In this document: positions 46,150 through 58,607 of the stretch, piece by piece | Position numbering within the stretch: position 1 is the first letter of the stretch | Layout: the number at the start of each line of letters is the position of its first letter | Assembly: GCA_905221605.1 (NCBI GenBank) | Contig: CAJNDS010002201.1 | Location: 117,501-181,500 of the forward strand | Direction of reading: 5' to 3' | DNA length: 64,000 nucleotides | DNA from: Symbiodinium natans | Lineage: Eukaryota > Sar > Dinophyceae > Suessiales > Symbiodiniaceae | The notes under the pieces: generated by a model | Told to the model about the DNA's origin: nothing | Seen by the model: the letters and a program-made list of their open reading frames with translations, nothing else | Databases searched by the model: none | Program-made: the position numbers and the translations under genes

Positions 46150-47790
46150 TCAGGCTTTCAATCCAAGGCCGAAGCTAGAACTTGCGGAGCGCTGTGCGCC
46201 ACAGAAGTTCTCCTTGATGGGTTCGTTGCTGGGCGTGGCCTCGATAACACAAAGTTGGATTGCGTCTTTTTGTGTTCCTTTATGTTCCTTTTGTGCCCAA
46301 ACTAAGATTCTGTTCAAATCCAAGGCATGCGCGGCACATTGCTCCACGACAGGGATTCCGCCCTGGCCAAATATAGAAGACGGCCATGCAAGATTACTTT
46401 TGCACTTAGACCTTCCGTACACCCCTTGGTGCCTGCTTGCAAGTCCACCCAGCCCAAGCCTTGGCCTTGGCGTGGCATGTTGAGGAGGCAAAAACACACA
46501 GAGAACCTCGGAGAAAAAAAAAGCTCGAGTCTGTCACAGCAAGGTGTTTGGCCTGAGTTGAAGATGCAGAGTCAGAGGTGAACTAACTGAAGCATTTGTT
46601 GCTCTCAGCACGCATGCTAAGAGTTTGTCAGCAATCGTCCTTCACCATCCTGAATGGCAATTTCAAGGCTTTTTCTGGCCTCGGTCCTGTGGTGACGCAC
46701 CTTGTCTGTCAGCTCGGTGAGCCACTCCATCCTGAATTCTGAGCTCGCAAGTCGTCATTCAGAGTCAGTGAGCAGCTGAGACAGCGGCTGATTGTGTGTC
46801 ATGTAGGGCTCAGCCTGCCCAGTTGACGTGAAAGCTTATCAGCTTCTGCTGAACAAGATGACCTAAGACTTACAACTCAAAACCGCTTCTTCGCCTGCAT
46901 CAAAGCCACCCGAAACTCTTGCTGCGATGCCCGCGAGCCTGACGATTAACCCTAGTCCAAGAGTTCAGCTGCCTACGATTTGCGCTTCGTTGGTTCTAGC
47001 CAAACGTGCTTGCAGACTCCGGATGATACTTACAGTATTCTGCCCTGTGCATCTGGCCAAGACGTTGCAGCGCAGGGCCCAAGCGTTTCGGATCCTTGCA
47101 CTATGGTACTGGCATTGACAAAACCGCTTCCCAGGAGATTTCATCACAGCCAGGCTGGGTCTGAAACGATTTGCTCAATGCCTGCAGCTTCTGCTGGAAC
47201 CTGGAACCACGTCATATACCCATGCCCTACAAAATTTGTTGGTTGCAGTTGGGGTCCCGAATGAAGGCGTCGGCGTCGGAGCTGCAAGGTGATAACTGAG
47301 TCTCCAACTCCCATAGCACAGGCTGCCTCTGCCGCAGTGGCCAGCTGTGCTAATGGCAAAGTTCCGGATCCTTCAAAAATCCAAGCCGAGTCACAAAAGT
47401 GGGAAATGAAGAAGCAACGCTTTCTGTGCTGCAGTCGAAGTCCGAGGGCATCGCCCAAGCCGCGGATGTGAGCAAAGATCTACAGCTGAGCTTGATGCTA
47501 ACTTTGGTGGCTCTGCTTCGGTTCTCAGGTACGAGGTCAAGGCGGGCTGTACTTCAGCTCGAGAAATTCCAAGGGGTAGCACCTGCTGGCAGATTCTGGA
47601 GTATGGACCTTCAAACACTGCGAACGTCTCGGGTGCGGACGCTGACAGCTTCCATGACCTCCTCGAGCGTGGCAATGTCAGGGCTGCGAGCAAAGAGACG
47701 CAGCACCTGATGCATGAGCACGTCAATAATACGGGCCGCAGCCAAAGAATCTACGTACACTTTGTTGGAACAGCCAAACGAATGCATAAA
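46150..47790 (-). CDS. Probable exons of an unidentified gene
   Basis: Three minus stretches look coding: about 47660-47790 (SLAAARIIDVLMHQVLRLFA then SPDIATLEEVMEAV), 47144-47458 (PLAQLATAAEAACAMGVGDS) and 46150-46420 (GIPVVEQCAAHALDLNRIL and KEHKGTQKDAIQLCVIEATP, ending in a stop at 46150). The 46.15 kb stop could be the true end of the protein. No family is recognised. Confidence 0.4.
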
Positions 47791-49384
47791 CTCAGGTCTT
47801 GACGTCTACCCCAGGGCCTGGAGCCTTGGCAGGTGCGGTGTGTCAGCGAAAACAGTGAAATGGTTCTTTTCTCTGGTTCTCCATGCTTTGCTACTTAGGC
47901 TGGTGCCCTTGCTCGGCCCAGCAAGTGCTGCGACCTCTCACAGGGAAAAACTAGCTGAGTACTAGCTCAATAAACCATGCTGAGCAGACCCGGACAACGA
48001 TAAATTAGACATTTTTGCGGGTCCCCCGGCAACCGAAGAAGCGCTGCCTCTGCCCGGCCTGTCACGCCCACACGGAGTCATGCCCACGGAGCTTCGCTCG
48101 GTGAGAAAACCATTCCAACCGACAAAGTAAGCTCTGCGCATCTTGACACCGATGTCTTACCAAGTTTTTAAAGCACTGGACACAGGAAGCCGCTGAGAAC
48201 AAGCATCTTTGGCCAAGAAGACACGGGAACCTGTGCCAGCGTTCTGATGTGCAGCGTGCCTTGGCAGCATCAGATGCTGTGACTTGACGGATCTAGGCCC
48301 ATTGCTGTCTGTCATGTTTTGAGTGTGCAACACATGGGCAAGCAGTAGTGCAAACAGCCCTTGGCGAGGTTTGAACACCAACCACAGAGGCTACACACAG
48401 ACGCTACCAAACACTTGCCCCTGAAGGTCACAAAGCCATTCGCGAAGTCCATGTCTCACTTGCAGGGCTAGGCAGTCATCCAGCTCATGAACAACTCCGG
48501 CACTATGCCTTCACGGTAGCTTACGCACGACCAGGTCGTGCTGAATTTGGCAGGGCTAGCTGGCAAGGTGAGATTGAAACAGGTTTGTGCTATCAACTTT
48601 GCAGGACTGATTTCAATAGCAGGGGGCAGTCAGCGAAGTGGAATCCTGGATATGACTGGAAAGGTGAGGCCCGAACGCGGCTGAACCGCCTGAGACTAAC
48701 CCGCAGCAACTCTTGGATGGTACCATCCCGCCTACTATGTTCTGCAAGCAAAATCTGTTTCAAGCTTTCTGCCTGTTGGCGTGGAAGTGGGCTGAGCGAC
48801 CTGAACTGCAGCCGCATGTGCTTGAGTTCACATGCGGGTGCTCTTGCACTGCGTCTTTATTCCCTCTGGGCTCTTTTTGTCTCTGCTTCTGGGTCGCTAC
48901 AAGTCTGGACAAAGACGCCCCTCCTTCTTCTTGACACTTCAACTAACATTGCAGTTCTGACCAAGTCATGGCCATTGCTAACTGCAGGTGAGCTTGTGCG
49001 CCAGTCTCATGGACATAGCATCCATTATCTTCTACACTCCCAAATAAACAATAGCTTCCAAGCTTTAGAGCTGACGCTCGAGTGCACTTGCATGGACTTT
49101 AGCTCGGAAACATTGGAATTACATAAACATGAGTTGCTCGTCTTGGAGGGGCTGCCGGCACGAGTTGTTGGAAAACAGGTTTCACCGGCCTCGAATTGCT
49201 AAAAGTAAGTCCTAACTTCAGCTGAAACTGCCCATCTTACAGTGGCACCGCCTGTGTGTGCTCTTTGACGAAGGCTTGATGGTACTGCTGCAAAACTAAT
49301 TACATATCTGGAAACGAGATGTCCGACAGCTTGGAGAAACACTATGCATGGACCATCGCCTTTCTTTTGCCGCCTCAGAACGAT
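47791..49384. other. No firm gene
   Basis: A 205-codon + frame (48585-49202) is open. The minus frame at 48593-48817 includes DGTIQELLRVSLRRF. Neither has a clear domain. Given the orientation of neighbours the + frame is probably spurious. Confidence 0.3.
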
Positions 49385-49711
49385 TCACCTCGCGCTTCCG
49401 TTCGGAACACCTCCACGCATTTCAGACACCTGAGCTGAGTCGGTCAAGTTTAGCACATTCTGGCAGATCGTTCTACAGCTGCTCCGAACTGGGCCGAACC
49501 AATCAGCAGCTCCGAACTTTGCTGCTGGCACGTAAACACAACGAATGGGCCAAGTGGCAGATGCCTTTGCTTTCTCCACCAGCTGCATGATTTGCTCTTT
49601 GGCCTGTCCGGAGCACTGAGACGGATCCCCATCAATCTCATAAACAACTGTGCACTGCGTTGCATGGGTCGCTGCCTGAGCCATCATAGGTCCTGATTTT
49701 GTCTTGGCCAC
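49385..49711 (-). CDS. Exon with KH-like second half
   Basis: The minus frame reads CTVVYEIDGDPSQCSGQAKE followed by QIMQLVEKAKAS. The pattern I.G.P.QC..AKE.I..LVE fits the C-terminal beta-strand and helix of a type I KH domain, which binds single-stranded RNA or DNA. The GXXG loop half was not found; it should lie in an upstream exon (higher coordinates). Possible acceptors are CTCAG|GCAGC and ACGCAG|TGCAC. The rest of the frame after KAKAS probably runs into an intron. Confidence 0.4.
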   Translation of the reverse strand: MAKTKSGPMMAQAATHATQCTVVYEIDGDPSQCSGQAKEQIMQLVEKAKASATWPIRCVYVPAAKFGAADWFGPVRSSCRTICQNVLNLTDSAQVSEMRGGVPNGSAR

Positions 49712-52111
49712 AGCGAGGGTGTCGTTCAGGCAAGGCTTCAGTCTTGGATGCGACCCAGAAAAAATGACTCGTCACTTCAGGCTGTTCAAATGTGTCTTGG
49801 ACAGCTTCAAATCATTTGGCCAAGGCTCTCGGCAGACTTGTAGGCGCCAATGCCTGTGCTTGCAGAGGCTTTGCTCTTACGAAAGCAGCTGTGGAAGCGC
49901 ATCTCTGCCTGTGCCCAAGAAGAAGCCGAATAGGCAATCCAGCATTCTGATGGCCGACAAAGGAGCTTGAGAGCGGTGTACTGCCAGCTTGAGTAGAAAC
50001 TCTGGCTGCGGGTGGTCGCGCCATGCAATGAAAACTGCAGAGTCGGGCCATAACTGCTCTTTCCAACCAAAAATTTGCATGATTTGGCCGTGCTTGCTGT
50101 TACTGGGTATGCGGCCATGGGAGAATGTAGCCCTCCTGGTGTCCGGAGCCTCAGCGAACGTGCAGAGGTAGAAATATGCTAATACGAATGGTGACAACAT
50201 ACTGCATCCACCAATGCTAGACACAGGTCACAAGCATATGGCAATTTGCAGAAAATGTTTGCTCGCCTACTTGCTTCTTTCTTATCTTGACATGTTCGAG
50301 CATCACATAAAACTAAGGATCTCCTGAGCTAGCTGCCCTGTGTTGCGAGGCCGCCCTGCAAGCACAACAATAAACATGGCAGAGCTCACTCGCTAAATTG
50401 CGGGAATGCGATGCTGACTGAAGGAAACCCAACCTCCTTGGGCTGGATTCAGTGGGCCAGGCACCAGCCTGCCAGCAAAGTCGTGGCAACGTCTTGCGTT
50501 GGCCAGTTATCGAAGCTCTGGGCGCATGGCGGCACGGGTGGCCCGCCAGCCATCCCAACAGGAGCTCGTCCTATGCCCTGAGATGCGCAAAAAACCCCCT
50601 GCAGCTCGACTTCAAGCGAGATTCCAGCAGCATTGCACTTTGGGAAGCAAGCTCCAGCCAAAGTTGTACCAGGCTGCCTGGGAACGTGCGCATACCCTAC
50701 TGAACCCCCTCAGCTATTTGGTGCCTTCTCCGTTTTGCTCGCATTTGCAAGGGCATGAAAGACAGGTGGCTGTGATGGAAAGAAAGCGAACATCCCCTCC
50801 CTGGCGAAATATTCTTCTGAAGACAAAAGGCGCCGTCTGCTCGAAGCCCTTCTCCAGTTGTGACAAAGCCTGCCGGAAAGGACTGGGAAGGACTTTGGTT
50901 GAGGTGACATCGGTAAACTGATCGTGCGGTCTGCCCATGTCTGCTCCTCGGGGATGTCCACTTTGCCATCTGGGCCTTGGGGAGTCTGACTAACTACTTG
51001 CCTGTCAGAAGGCCGGCCATTCTGAGCGTGCTTAGAACCATGAGCTCAATCGCCACAACATCAGTGAGCAAAGTCTCAAGCACTTTGGCAGCAACCACAG
51101 CAGCTTCTTGTGCTGCTCCTCGCTTTGAGGAAGCAGGCCTGGGTTGCAGAATTCTCTAAAGTCGAAAGCCGTTGCGAACTCTGAGGAGAGTTAGGTGTCT
51201 GACGCTGCACCACGGCTTGGAAGTCACCTTGGCCATCGCGAGGGCTTGTGGTCACACGTGCGGCATTTGCGGCAACCCAGAACGAGAAACTCCTCAGCCC
51301 GACGGCAGACGCAGAACAGTCAAATCTGCATCGCCGCCGTGTGTGCGGCTGGAGGCGATGCAGTAAAGGGATGTAAAGGGAGCTTGCGGGAAAAAACGGG
51401 GGAGAACAGGATGGGACACCTTGATGCTTGGTTTGCAACCTGCAGCGTTGAAAGAGATTATGAGATGGGAATCCGTGTTCGCATGCAGTGGCAGGCAAAG
51501 GTTTCAATAGATTTTGGCTGCCGACAGCCCCATGGTGGTCAGGGGTGTCAACTTGTCGTGACGTTGTTGGACGTTGTCTGAAAGCAGCCGTCAAGCGTTT
51601 CAGCAGTTTTCAAATAAAGCAAATTCGTGCTCACTTTTTCAAACCGATTCTTCTCTCAGACACGCCGCTGTGTTTCGGAACCAGGATGAACCAGGGATAA
51701 CCATGCAGAGGCCGTCGCTGCTTCCTAATTTTCCTACATTGTCGTAGCCAAGACGAGATTAACTTTGTGCGGTAGGTATTGCAACGCCTGCCGGAACTTC
51801 ATCTCGGATGATGTGGCATGATGTGCCTTTGTATGTCAGCAACTTGGTTTTACTCACAAACGTGTGCGATGGCCGCCCCTGGCTCCAAGCCTCTTGTTGC
51901 AACAGACGTTCTACTTGCTGCATTTCCGTGAATGGCAGCTCTTGGGGTTACCTAGATCTCAACAGGCATCCGCGTCGGTGTAGGAGAGAGATCACTATCG
52001 CTGAACGTGCCTTTAGGCAGATGCGAGAACGTCGAGGGTTTGGATGAAACGTTTCCACTGGCCAGTCCTGCACCTTTGAGCAGTGACTGCGTGTATCCAG
52101 GCAAAAGCAAT
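49712..52111. other. No firm gene
   Basis: Minus frames such as 49877-50224 (WKEQLWPDSAVFIAWRDHPQ) look partly coding and may be upstream exons of the KH-like gene. Others have no motif. Confidence 0.3.
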
Positions 52112-53819
52112 TCAACTCTGCAGCAAGCGGGGGCAACACCCATTGAAATGCCGCAGAGAAGCGCTTGGGCAAAACATCTCCAAACCCAAGAAACATAAAC
52201 AAGAGCACTTGCCAGTGTCCTTCGTGCTGCAAACCTGACCGAGCTTCCAGCTCTCATGGACTGCAGTGACCCCATCTTTGCAGAGGAGCCGGTAGATGGC
52301 TATCCTTGATAGCTCGGCTCGGGCTAGGATTCTGCATGGGCAACCCCTAAGAAACACCTACCAACGTGCCCAAGTCACTGTCTGAGGCAGCTGCGTGTCA
52401 GTTCCTGTGGTCGATGCAGGGGCCTTTGGTGCCCCAGATGCCTCGAGAAAGGGCAGTAATTAGCAATTAGTTGCTGAATCAACTAAGGTGCCAAAGTTGC
52501 GTCCGCTACTTGACACGCGGCAGCCAATCCGGCGAACGAAGCTCAGAAAGTGGCGCCCGGATTGAGCTGCTCAAGGTGCTCATCGCGAATCGACCTGTCA
52601 ATCTTGCGTGTGAAATTCTCTTCGCTTTGCAGGTCTGCACGGAGCTTCGTGTTTTCGCACGAACTCGGTCGTTTAACGTGGGCTGCCACGGTGCAGGATT
52701 ACTGAGGCCGCGGCTTAACACCAACTCCGGCAATGCGGACGTTCCAGCGGCAAGTTGCAGCCTCAGTAGGCATGTGCTGCACTGCTCTTCAATCCTCGTG
52801 ATGTTTTCAATTTCATTGGCATTGGCATGTCCAAGTATTGCAGTAGATAAGTATCTCGAATGGAATTTGGCTGGATTCTTGCTTGACTGGCAGAGCACCC
52901 CGCGTTCCACGTCTCCACAACGCCTTCGCATCCGTTTAGCTTTGCTCCCATGGCGCTCTGCAAGCCTGAGCTATTCGAGCTAATTGATGCGCATTATGAC
53001 TTGACAAGAAAGGTCGTAGGCAATCGGCTGTGAATACGCACCTGCGCTCCAGGATACACATCCCGAGCTTTTGCCTTGGCAGGCGACATGCCCCTGTACC
53101 CCAGCAATCTGTGTCACTTGGAATTTCGTTGGCGTGAACTACTGTGCAAGGTCTGGCAGCCACATGCTTTCAAATTTATGTTGCAAGACCATGTTCAGTG
53201 GTTCACTTTGACAAGTTGGTCGTGTGTTAGCTTTCTTGGCTGGTGGCATCGTCCTCTGTCATCGCCTTCTGCGCAAGCTCACTCAGCAGCAGCTTGGCCC
53301 AGTCCTCCACTTCTCACAGGAACTCTCTTTGGGATACGGGTGAGGTCTCTGGCAAAGGCAGGTAGATATGTGCTGTGAATATGCTTGCGCTGTGATGCTT
53401 CAAAAACTGTCTTAGCGCACAGATGTCCGTCCACAGTCACAACCATGAAAGCATTTGATCAGTCCTATCACTCCTGGGGTACCTACATATACAGGCGCAT
53501 CATGTGCATGTGGATTCTGCGATTTCGAATTGTCCTCCAACTGCTGCACCTCTGGAAAGATTCCTTGGTCCCAGCTAGGTGGCACATGTGGCACCTGCCG
53601 CGCCTGCATGGGCCGGCACACTAAGTCAAGGACGGTGTAGCGCATCACCGAACAAGTCCACAGGTACATGGCTGGAAGAACCCTGCAAGAAGACGCGAAC
53701 CTGCAAGCAGGAGGCATGACAATTTCATGGAACACGTTCAGGATCCATGGCAGGTATGAGCTTTCCGACGGACGCTGATTGAAATGATAACTGCATGCTC
53801 GCAAGAGTCTTATGCTCAA
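52112..53819 (-). CDS. Probable exons of an unidentified gene
   Basis: Minus stretches: 53450-53819 (SYLPWILNVFHEIVMPPACR, then RYTVLDLVCRPMQARQVPHV, over 110 codons without stop), about 52780-52870 (ENITRIEEQCSTCLLRLQLA) and about 52250-52330 (AELSRIAIYRLLCKDGVTAV). The first is the longest domain-free exon candidate in the right half. The + frame 52471-52983 covers the same bases and is taken as a shadow. No function assigned. Confidence 0.35.
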
Positions 53820-54356
53820 GCCAGATCTGATCTATCTGAGCACCGCGTCTATGTACAATCAGCAAGCATTCTAGCCAGCGTCACTCGTCACCGATCTTGC
53901 TGCATTCCTTGTATTGGGAGAGTGGGAGATGGTGACCTGCTAGAAACAAGGTCTTGTCGGCGGGGGAGAATCACACCAGCCAGCTGCATTCAGTCCGTTC
54001 TCCACGCCACTGCTGCCATCGTTCACACCGAAAGCTTTTTCATGTGGTCAAGCACCGTCTCGTATGAATTGGTAATCCTTAGGTGCTTGCAAGCGGGTTG
54101 CTTTCAAGCAAGAACAAGAAATCAGATGTCTATACTTCAACAACGTATCTCCACCAGTCTCTACCTCTTCACATCGCACGCGTTATCTGATGCTCTGCAA
54201 CCAGCACAATGTAACCCACAACAACTAAGAGTACGCATCAACACATATGGGCACTTGCCGCAAGGGCACACAGTCTAGAAGCAGGCGGCATCCATTTTTA
54301 CTATGCTCGAGACCAATATTCTTCGTGCTAAGCCTGCTCTAAGTTCCGAATTCAAG

Positions 54357-54391
54357 CTTTGGGGTTTCGGGTTTGGGGCTTAGGGTTAAGG
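54357..54391. repeat. Telomere-like fragment (TTTAGGG type)
   Basis: GGGGTTTCGGGTTTGGGGCT followed by TAGGGTTAAGGG, in the strand orientation opposite to the 33 kb field. Confidence 0.6.
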
Positions 54392-55117
54392 GTTCTTGCA
54401 AAAACCAGCATGACCCCTGAAGCGCGGGAAAAGAAGATCGTGGAGCACAGTTCCGGAGAACTAGGTGCAAGGGGTGTAAGACCCAGGGTAGAATATGGAT
54501 TGCTCAACTGACAGCGTGCCAATCACAGTCCCTAAACCTGCAAGGTCAATCTGTTTCGCTACCATGGAAGCCATGTCGAAGTCTTGATTCCTGGTGCCCC
54601 GTTGAGTCAGAGCAATCAACACCAGACAAAAATATGCCGGAGCCGAAGGTTTGCTTCCAGTTGCGGTTCTTGGGCTTCGAGACTGATTTGCCTTTTGGTG
54701 TTTGTGGGTTGCTTCTACATGCTATTCGCCTTGGCCCTGGGCGTCGGAGGTTCTCATAGTGACCTCCTGTTTACCCACCTCAAACCTGCAGGTTTATACG
54801 AGCGGTTCGGGATGAGTGCAAATGCGTGGATTTCGTGGGCTGGGTGCCCTTTGACAAAACTCCCAAGAATTCGCCATCGCGAACAGCTCAGAGCCCAGGG
54901 CCTGCATTTTTCCCAAACTTTTGTTGCAACTGTGTGGGGTTGATGGGCAATGGGCAGAGTCGGACAAATCGTGAACTGAGCACTGATTGGTCGGTTTGCC
55001 GACTGTTAGGGATGCAAGTTGCCGCTGCTTCCGTGCCAGTACGTACAGCAGCCTGAAGGTACTCGCTACTACTCGCTATCCAAGAAGAAGAAACATGCCA
55101 CCAATGCGAGCAAGCAA
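54392..55117. other. No recognised gene
   Basis: Downstream of the J-domain exon. A frame at 54888-55229 is open on minus without motif. The rest of the J-domain (helix IV) should lie in an exon here or beyond but was not identified. Confidence 0.35.
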
Positions 55118-55210
55118 CGTCTGAAACTTTTTGAGTGCTTGCTCTTGTTGCAATCCAGGATTTTTGTCGGGGTGGTATTGCAAAGCCAATCTGCGATATG
55201 TTTTGCGAAC
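55118..55210 (-). CDS. J-domain (DnaJ/Hsp40) exon
   Basis: Acceptor GCGCAG|GTTCGC opens an exon reading VRKTYRRLALQYHPDKNPGL and then QALKKFQ. This is helix II, the HPD loop (His-Pro-Asp, essential for stimulating Hsp70 ATPase) and the start of helix III. The J domain is about 70 residues; helix I and helix IV must be on other exons, which I could not place. The donor is within 55117-55121 (GT or GC possible). In frame, the sequence runs to a stop shortly after, so an intron must begin here. The protein class cannot be told from this exon alone. Confidence 0.8.
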
Positions 55211-56160
55211 CTGCGCGCAGCATCGCCACAGCCGCAGTCTAGAGTGCCAGTGCCACGCAAGGCTTCCAAAGTGCATGCATGCTCAGCAAAGCGCACCTGC
55301 TCATGGCTAGCTGAAAGCTCCAACCCCAACCTCGGAGGAATGTTGCTTTGACCGACAAACATCAGCCGTGAGCACCGTAGCTACAGCCACATCAAATTTA
55401 CCAATAGTCCTGTCTTCTCCTATATGGTCCAAAGTAGTCCACTTAGTTCCACATTCGGGTCGCTGTGCTTGTCACATTATGATGGCAGGCCACTCACGGA
55501 AGGCTGAGGCGACTTTGGCCGAAGGGACAGAAGCTGGAGGACCTGGGCTGTTTCATGCAGATTGACAGGTCCAGCTTTACCCTGTTCCCACAGGCTAGGG
55601 GCCCATGCCTACATGACGGGGGCCCGGTTTCCCAAACTAGGGACCTAGGCCCTCAGAACTCTATGCCTGCATGCTAGCATAATGAGTGGGGGGGGGGGGG
55701 GGGTTGGCAAAGCCCCCATTCGCAAACACAGTGCTCATATATGACAGGTTTGGAAAGGATTCAAAGGCTTTGTGCCGCAATTCCTCTTGATAGCAGGATG
55801 ATTCTAAACGCAAGCTTGCATGGCTTTCTTACAGCGGGGGAAGGACCACAAGACCACAGCCCGACACCTAAACTTAAACAAGATAAACGCAAGCCCAAGC
55901 CACACCTTCAACACAAAAAACCTTGGCCAGCTCAATAACGTACAGGGTCAAACCTTTAATAACGTCCGCAGCAACTCAAGGGTTGTAATTTCCTGAAGGC
56001 AAACACCTGTCATCTGCGAATGACAGGAGTGTCCGACAAAAACTCAGAAAGCATGTAGGCGAGACATGACACTCTGTCGCGGAGGTGGCTGAAATCGTGA
56101 CCAGTCAGGTGGGTCAGGTGCCTCCCAATCCTCGGGGAGCACGCCCCAATTCCTGAGCTT
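55211..56160. other. Spacer with one dispersed repeat copy
   Basis: 55680-55745 holds a G run, GTTGGCAAAGCCCCCATTCG and CAAACACAGTGCTCATAT. This is the junction part of the 115-bp repeat family, 13 kb away from the main array. No gene recognised. Confidence 0.5.
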
Positions 56161-58566
56161 GCACCGACAAACCAACCTCAGCACGAAACACAGGAAGCAA
56201 CATCTTGAGCCCAAGTATCTTCAAGACCAGCTGCGCAATGAGCTCCTCATTTGAAACAACAAGAAATGATATTGTTGTGGCAATCTGTTTCTGCGCAGAT
56301 GTATGGTTCAAGCAGCTCGCCTCAGGGTCTCCCATGGCAGAGATACCGTGCTTGACACATTCCTTGCGGAGCTCTGCTGGCCTCGACTGGAATGACGAAA
56401 ACGCAAAGAAGTAAGGTAAAGCAAAGCCACCATGTCCACCTCTTAGATTAACTAACGCATCACCGTGGGATTGCTCTGTCGGGACAGTGCTTGGGAGCTG
56501 GTTCTTTGGAAGGGCTGCGCAGCCTCTCAAACAGCAGAAGCTTTTAAAGGCCTTAAATGCAGCTGAATGACCGCAGCTCCTGCCACACGAGGTAATGCTT
56601 CAGTCGAGAAATCATCGCCGCTTTGTCCAAAGCTTCTGGTGGCAGCCCAAGCAAACGATACCTCGGTCAAGCACAAAGAGCGTCACGCTGCTGCGTGGTT
56701 GGCAGCTTCATATCTGTACTTTTGACCTTTCAGACTCACCAGATATGGAAGCAGCCATGCATTGCAGAAATCGAAGATGGTGCCAAGGAACGCTGCGCTC
56801 ACATCTGCCTGCTTTGCGCCCTCCAGTCGGCCAAGCTCCTGTCGGCTGCATGCATGGAATGGAGTGTACTTGGGAGGGTTTTCCAAGCGTGGGCGCGGGG
56901 CCTGGCAACCAAAAAGCACCCGAAGCACAAACAAAATGTACAAGAAGGAGCCCCTGGGAACCAAAAGCGCGCTGAAGGTCGTGAAGGCAATGGGGCACGG
57001 GGCGCACAGCGCGGAAGAGCAAGAACCCCACAGAATGAGATTGGAAATGACGGGCATGACAGCCCAGCTCCTCTACGATGACAATGGCAGCTTCCAGGCT
57101 TGTCAGCCGATAGACGGGGATGCCTAGCAGCTGGCGTGGAAGGAGCACTCTTCTCTCAGCAGCAGCTTAGAAGCTCGAAATTTTGCAGAGCCTTGCTTCT
57201 CCCATCCATCCACGCCAAGGCTGAGGATGAGTCGGTCCATGAGCACCTCGTACAAGCACATCGATTCTGTGCTGTGAGGCTGGAGAGGATTAACAGGTCT
57301 GATGGATTTTGAACGGGTCGATGTGCCATACTGTAACGTGCCAGCAGAGCAAAGAAAGCCACGAATCGCAAACGCCTTTCGCAAGCTGACCCGCAGCCTA
57401 TACTGGTGGGTGCCAAATCTTAAGCACGACCATTTGCATCCTGGGCACCTGGATTTTGTCCGCTTCGCTGGGCCGGCTGGGGAATCCCCCTGTGCTGAGC
57501 TCCCGCTCTTCACACTCCTTGACCAGATTATCCACCTCGGTCTGTGGGGCGTGGTGTTAGGACCGCATGTGCATTCTAACACCCCATTTATTCGCTCTCT
57601 CTTTCGAAAGGCAACAGGGGTGCACACATTGACATGTCGATCTGTCGCTTCTTTCCGAATATCTTCGACAATGCCCGTCCCAGTGCAATTGAGCGTTCAG
57701 CCGTGTCGACTTTTGAGGGCCGTGCCTCGAAGCTTTACATCTTCTTGCGGACGAGGCACCGAAAACTGCGACCAAATCAACACCTCTTTTGTCCACATCA
57801 TGCAAAAACAAAAAACTCCTTGCCAGCTGAGCACATTGCTCAACTTTGCAACATGGCGCAGTGTCTGTCGTTCCTTTCAGCAAGAACGGCACCTGCTTCA
57901 ATCGCCGCAGCAGCTCCTTCTCCTCGAGGTTGGGCTCGCTCGGCATGCCAAGGGTAGCATATTCCGCCTCACTTGGCTTCGGTTCCGGGACTTCCAAAAA
58001 GTCTCAGGCTGCAAGCGGAGTTGTGCAGACGGCTTGGGTCCGATTCGAGCGTGCTCACAACTCTTAGACGAGTCAAGCACCTGCCTGTAGCAAAGATGAA
58101 GGCATGGACTCGTAGCGCTCGACCTCCGTGAAGATGCCCATTGCCTGTGTTTGGTGAAGTCAGGCGACTTCACTCCTCTTGCGAGGGAGTGTGCATTCTG
58201 ATTGAACCGATCGAACACGGCTGGGTTTTAGCATGGATTTAGCTTTGTCAGAGCTGGCCCAGGACATGTAGATCATCGACTGTTGCTGCTGATGCTACAC
58301 TCCCGTGTGCATCCAGGGGGCGACTTCGCGTCCAACGGTTTCGACTGGAATGCCCTTCCTTGGCAGATCTTGGCATGAGTGAGGCTTCAACCGAACAGCA
58401 GCATCATATAATCCAGAAGCCGCTGAGCATCAACTCCAGCATCTCTGTTACGAGCCAGGAATGCAGAGCATCAATCATTTCCTTCTTCTCAGCTCTCTCC
58501 GCGTGCCTTAACTGCCGCACGAGATGCCAATTCCTGAATGCATGCCTGACCCTCATTATCGTCATC

Positions 58567-58607
<41 letters not shown>

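Noticed and set aside
48585-49202. 205-codon + frame
   Set aside because: No motif, and it runs against the direction of all supported genes nearby.
52471-52983. 170-codon + frame
   Set aside because: Minus frames in the same bases fit the orientation of neighbouring genes, and the + frame has no motif.
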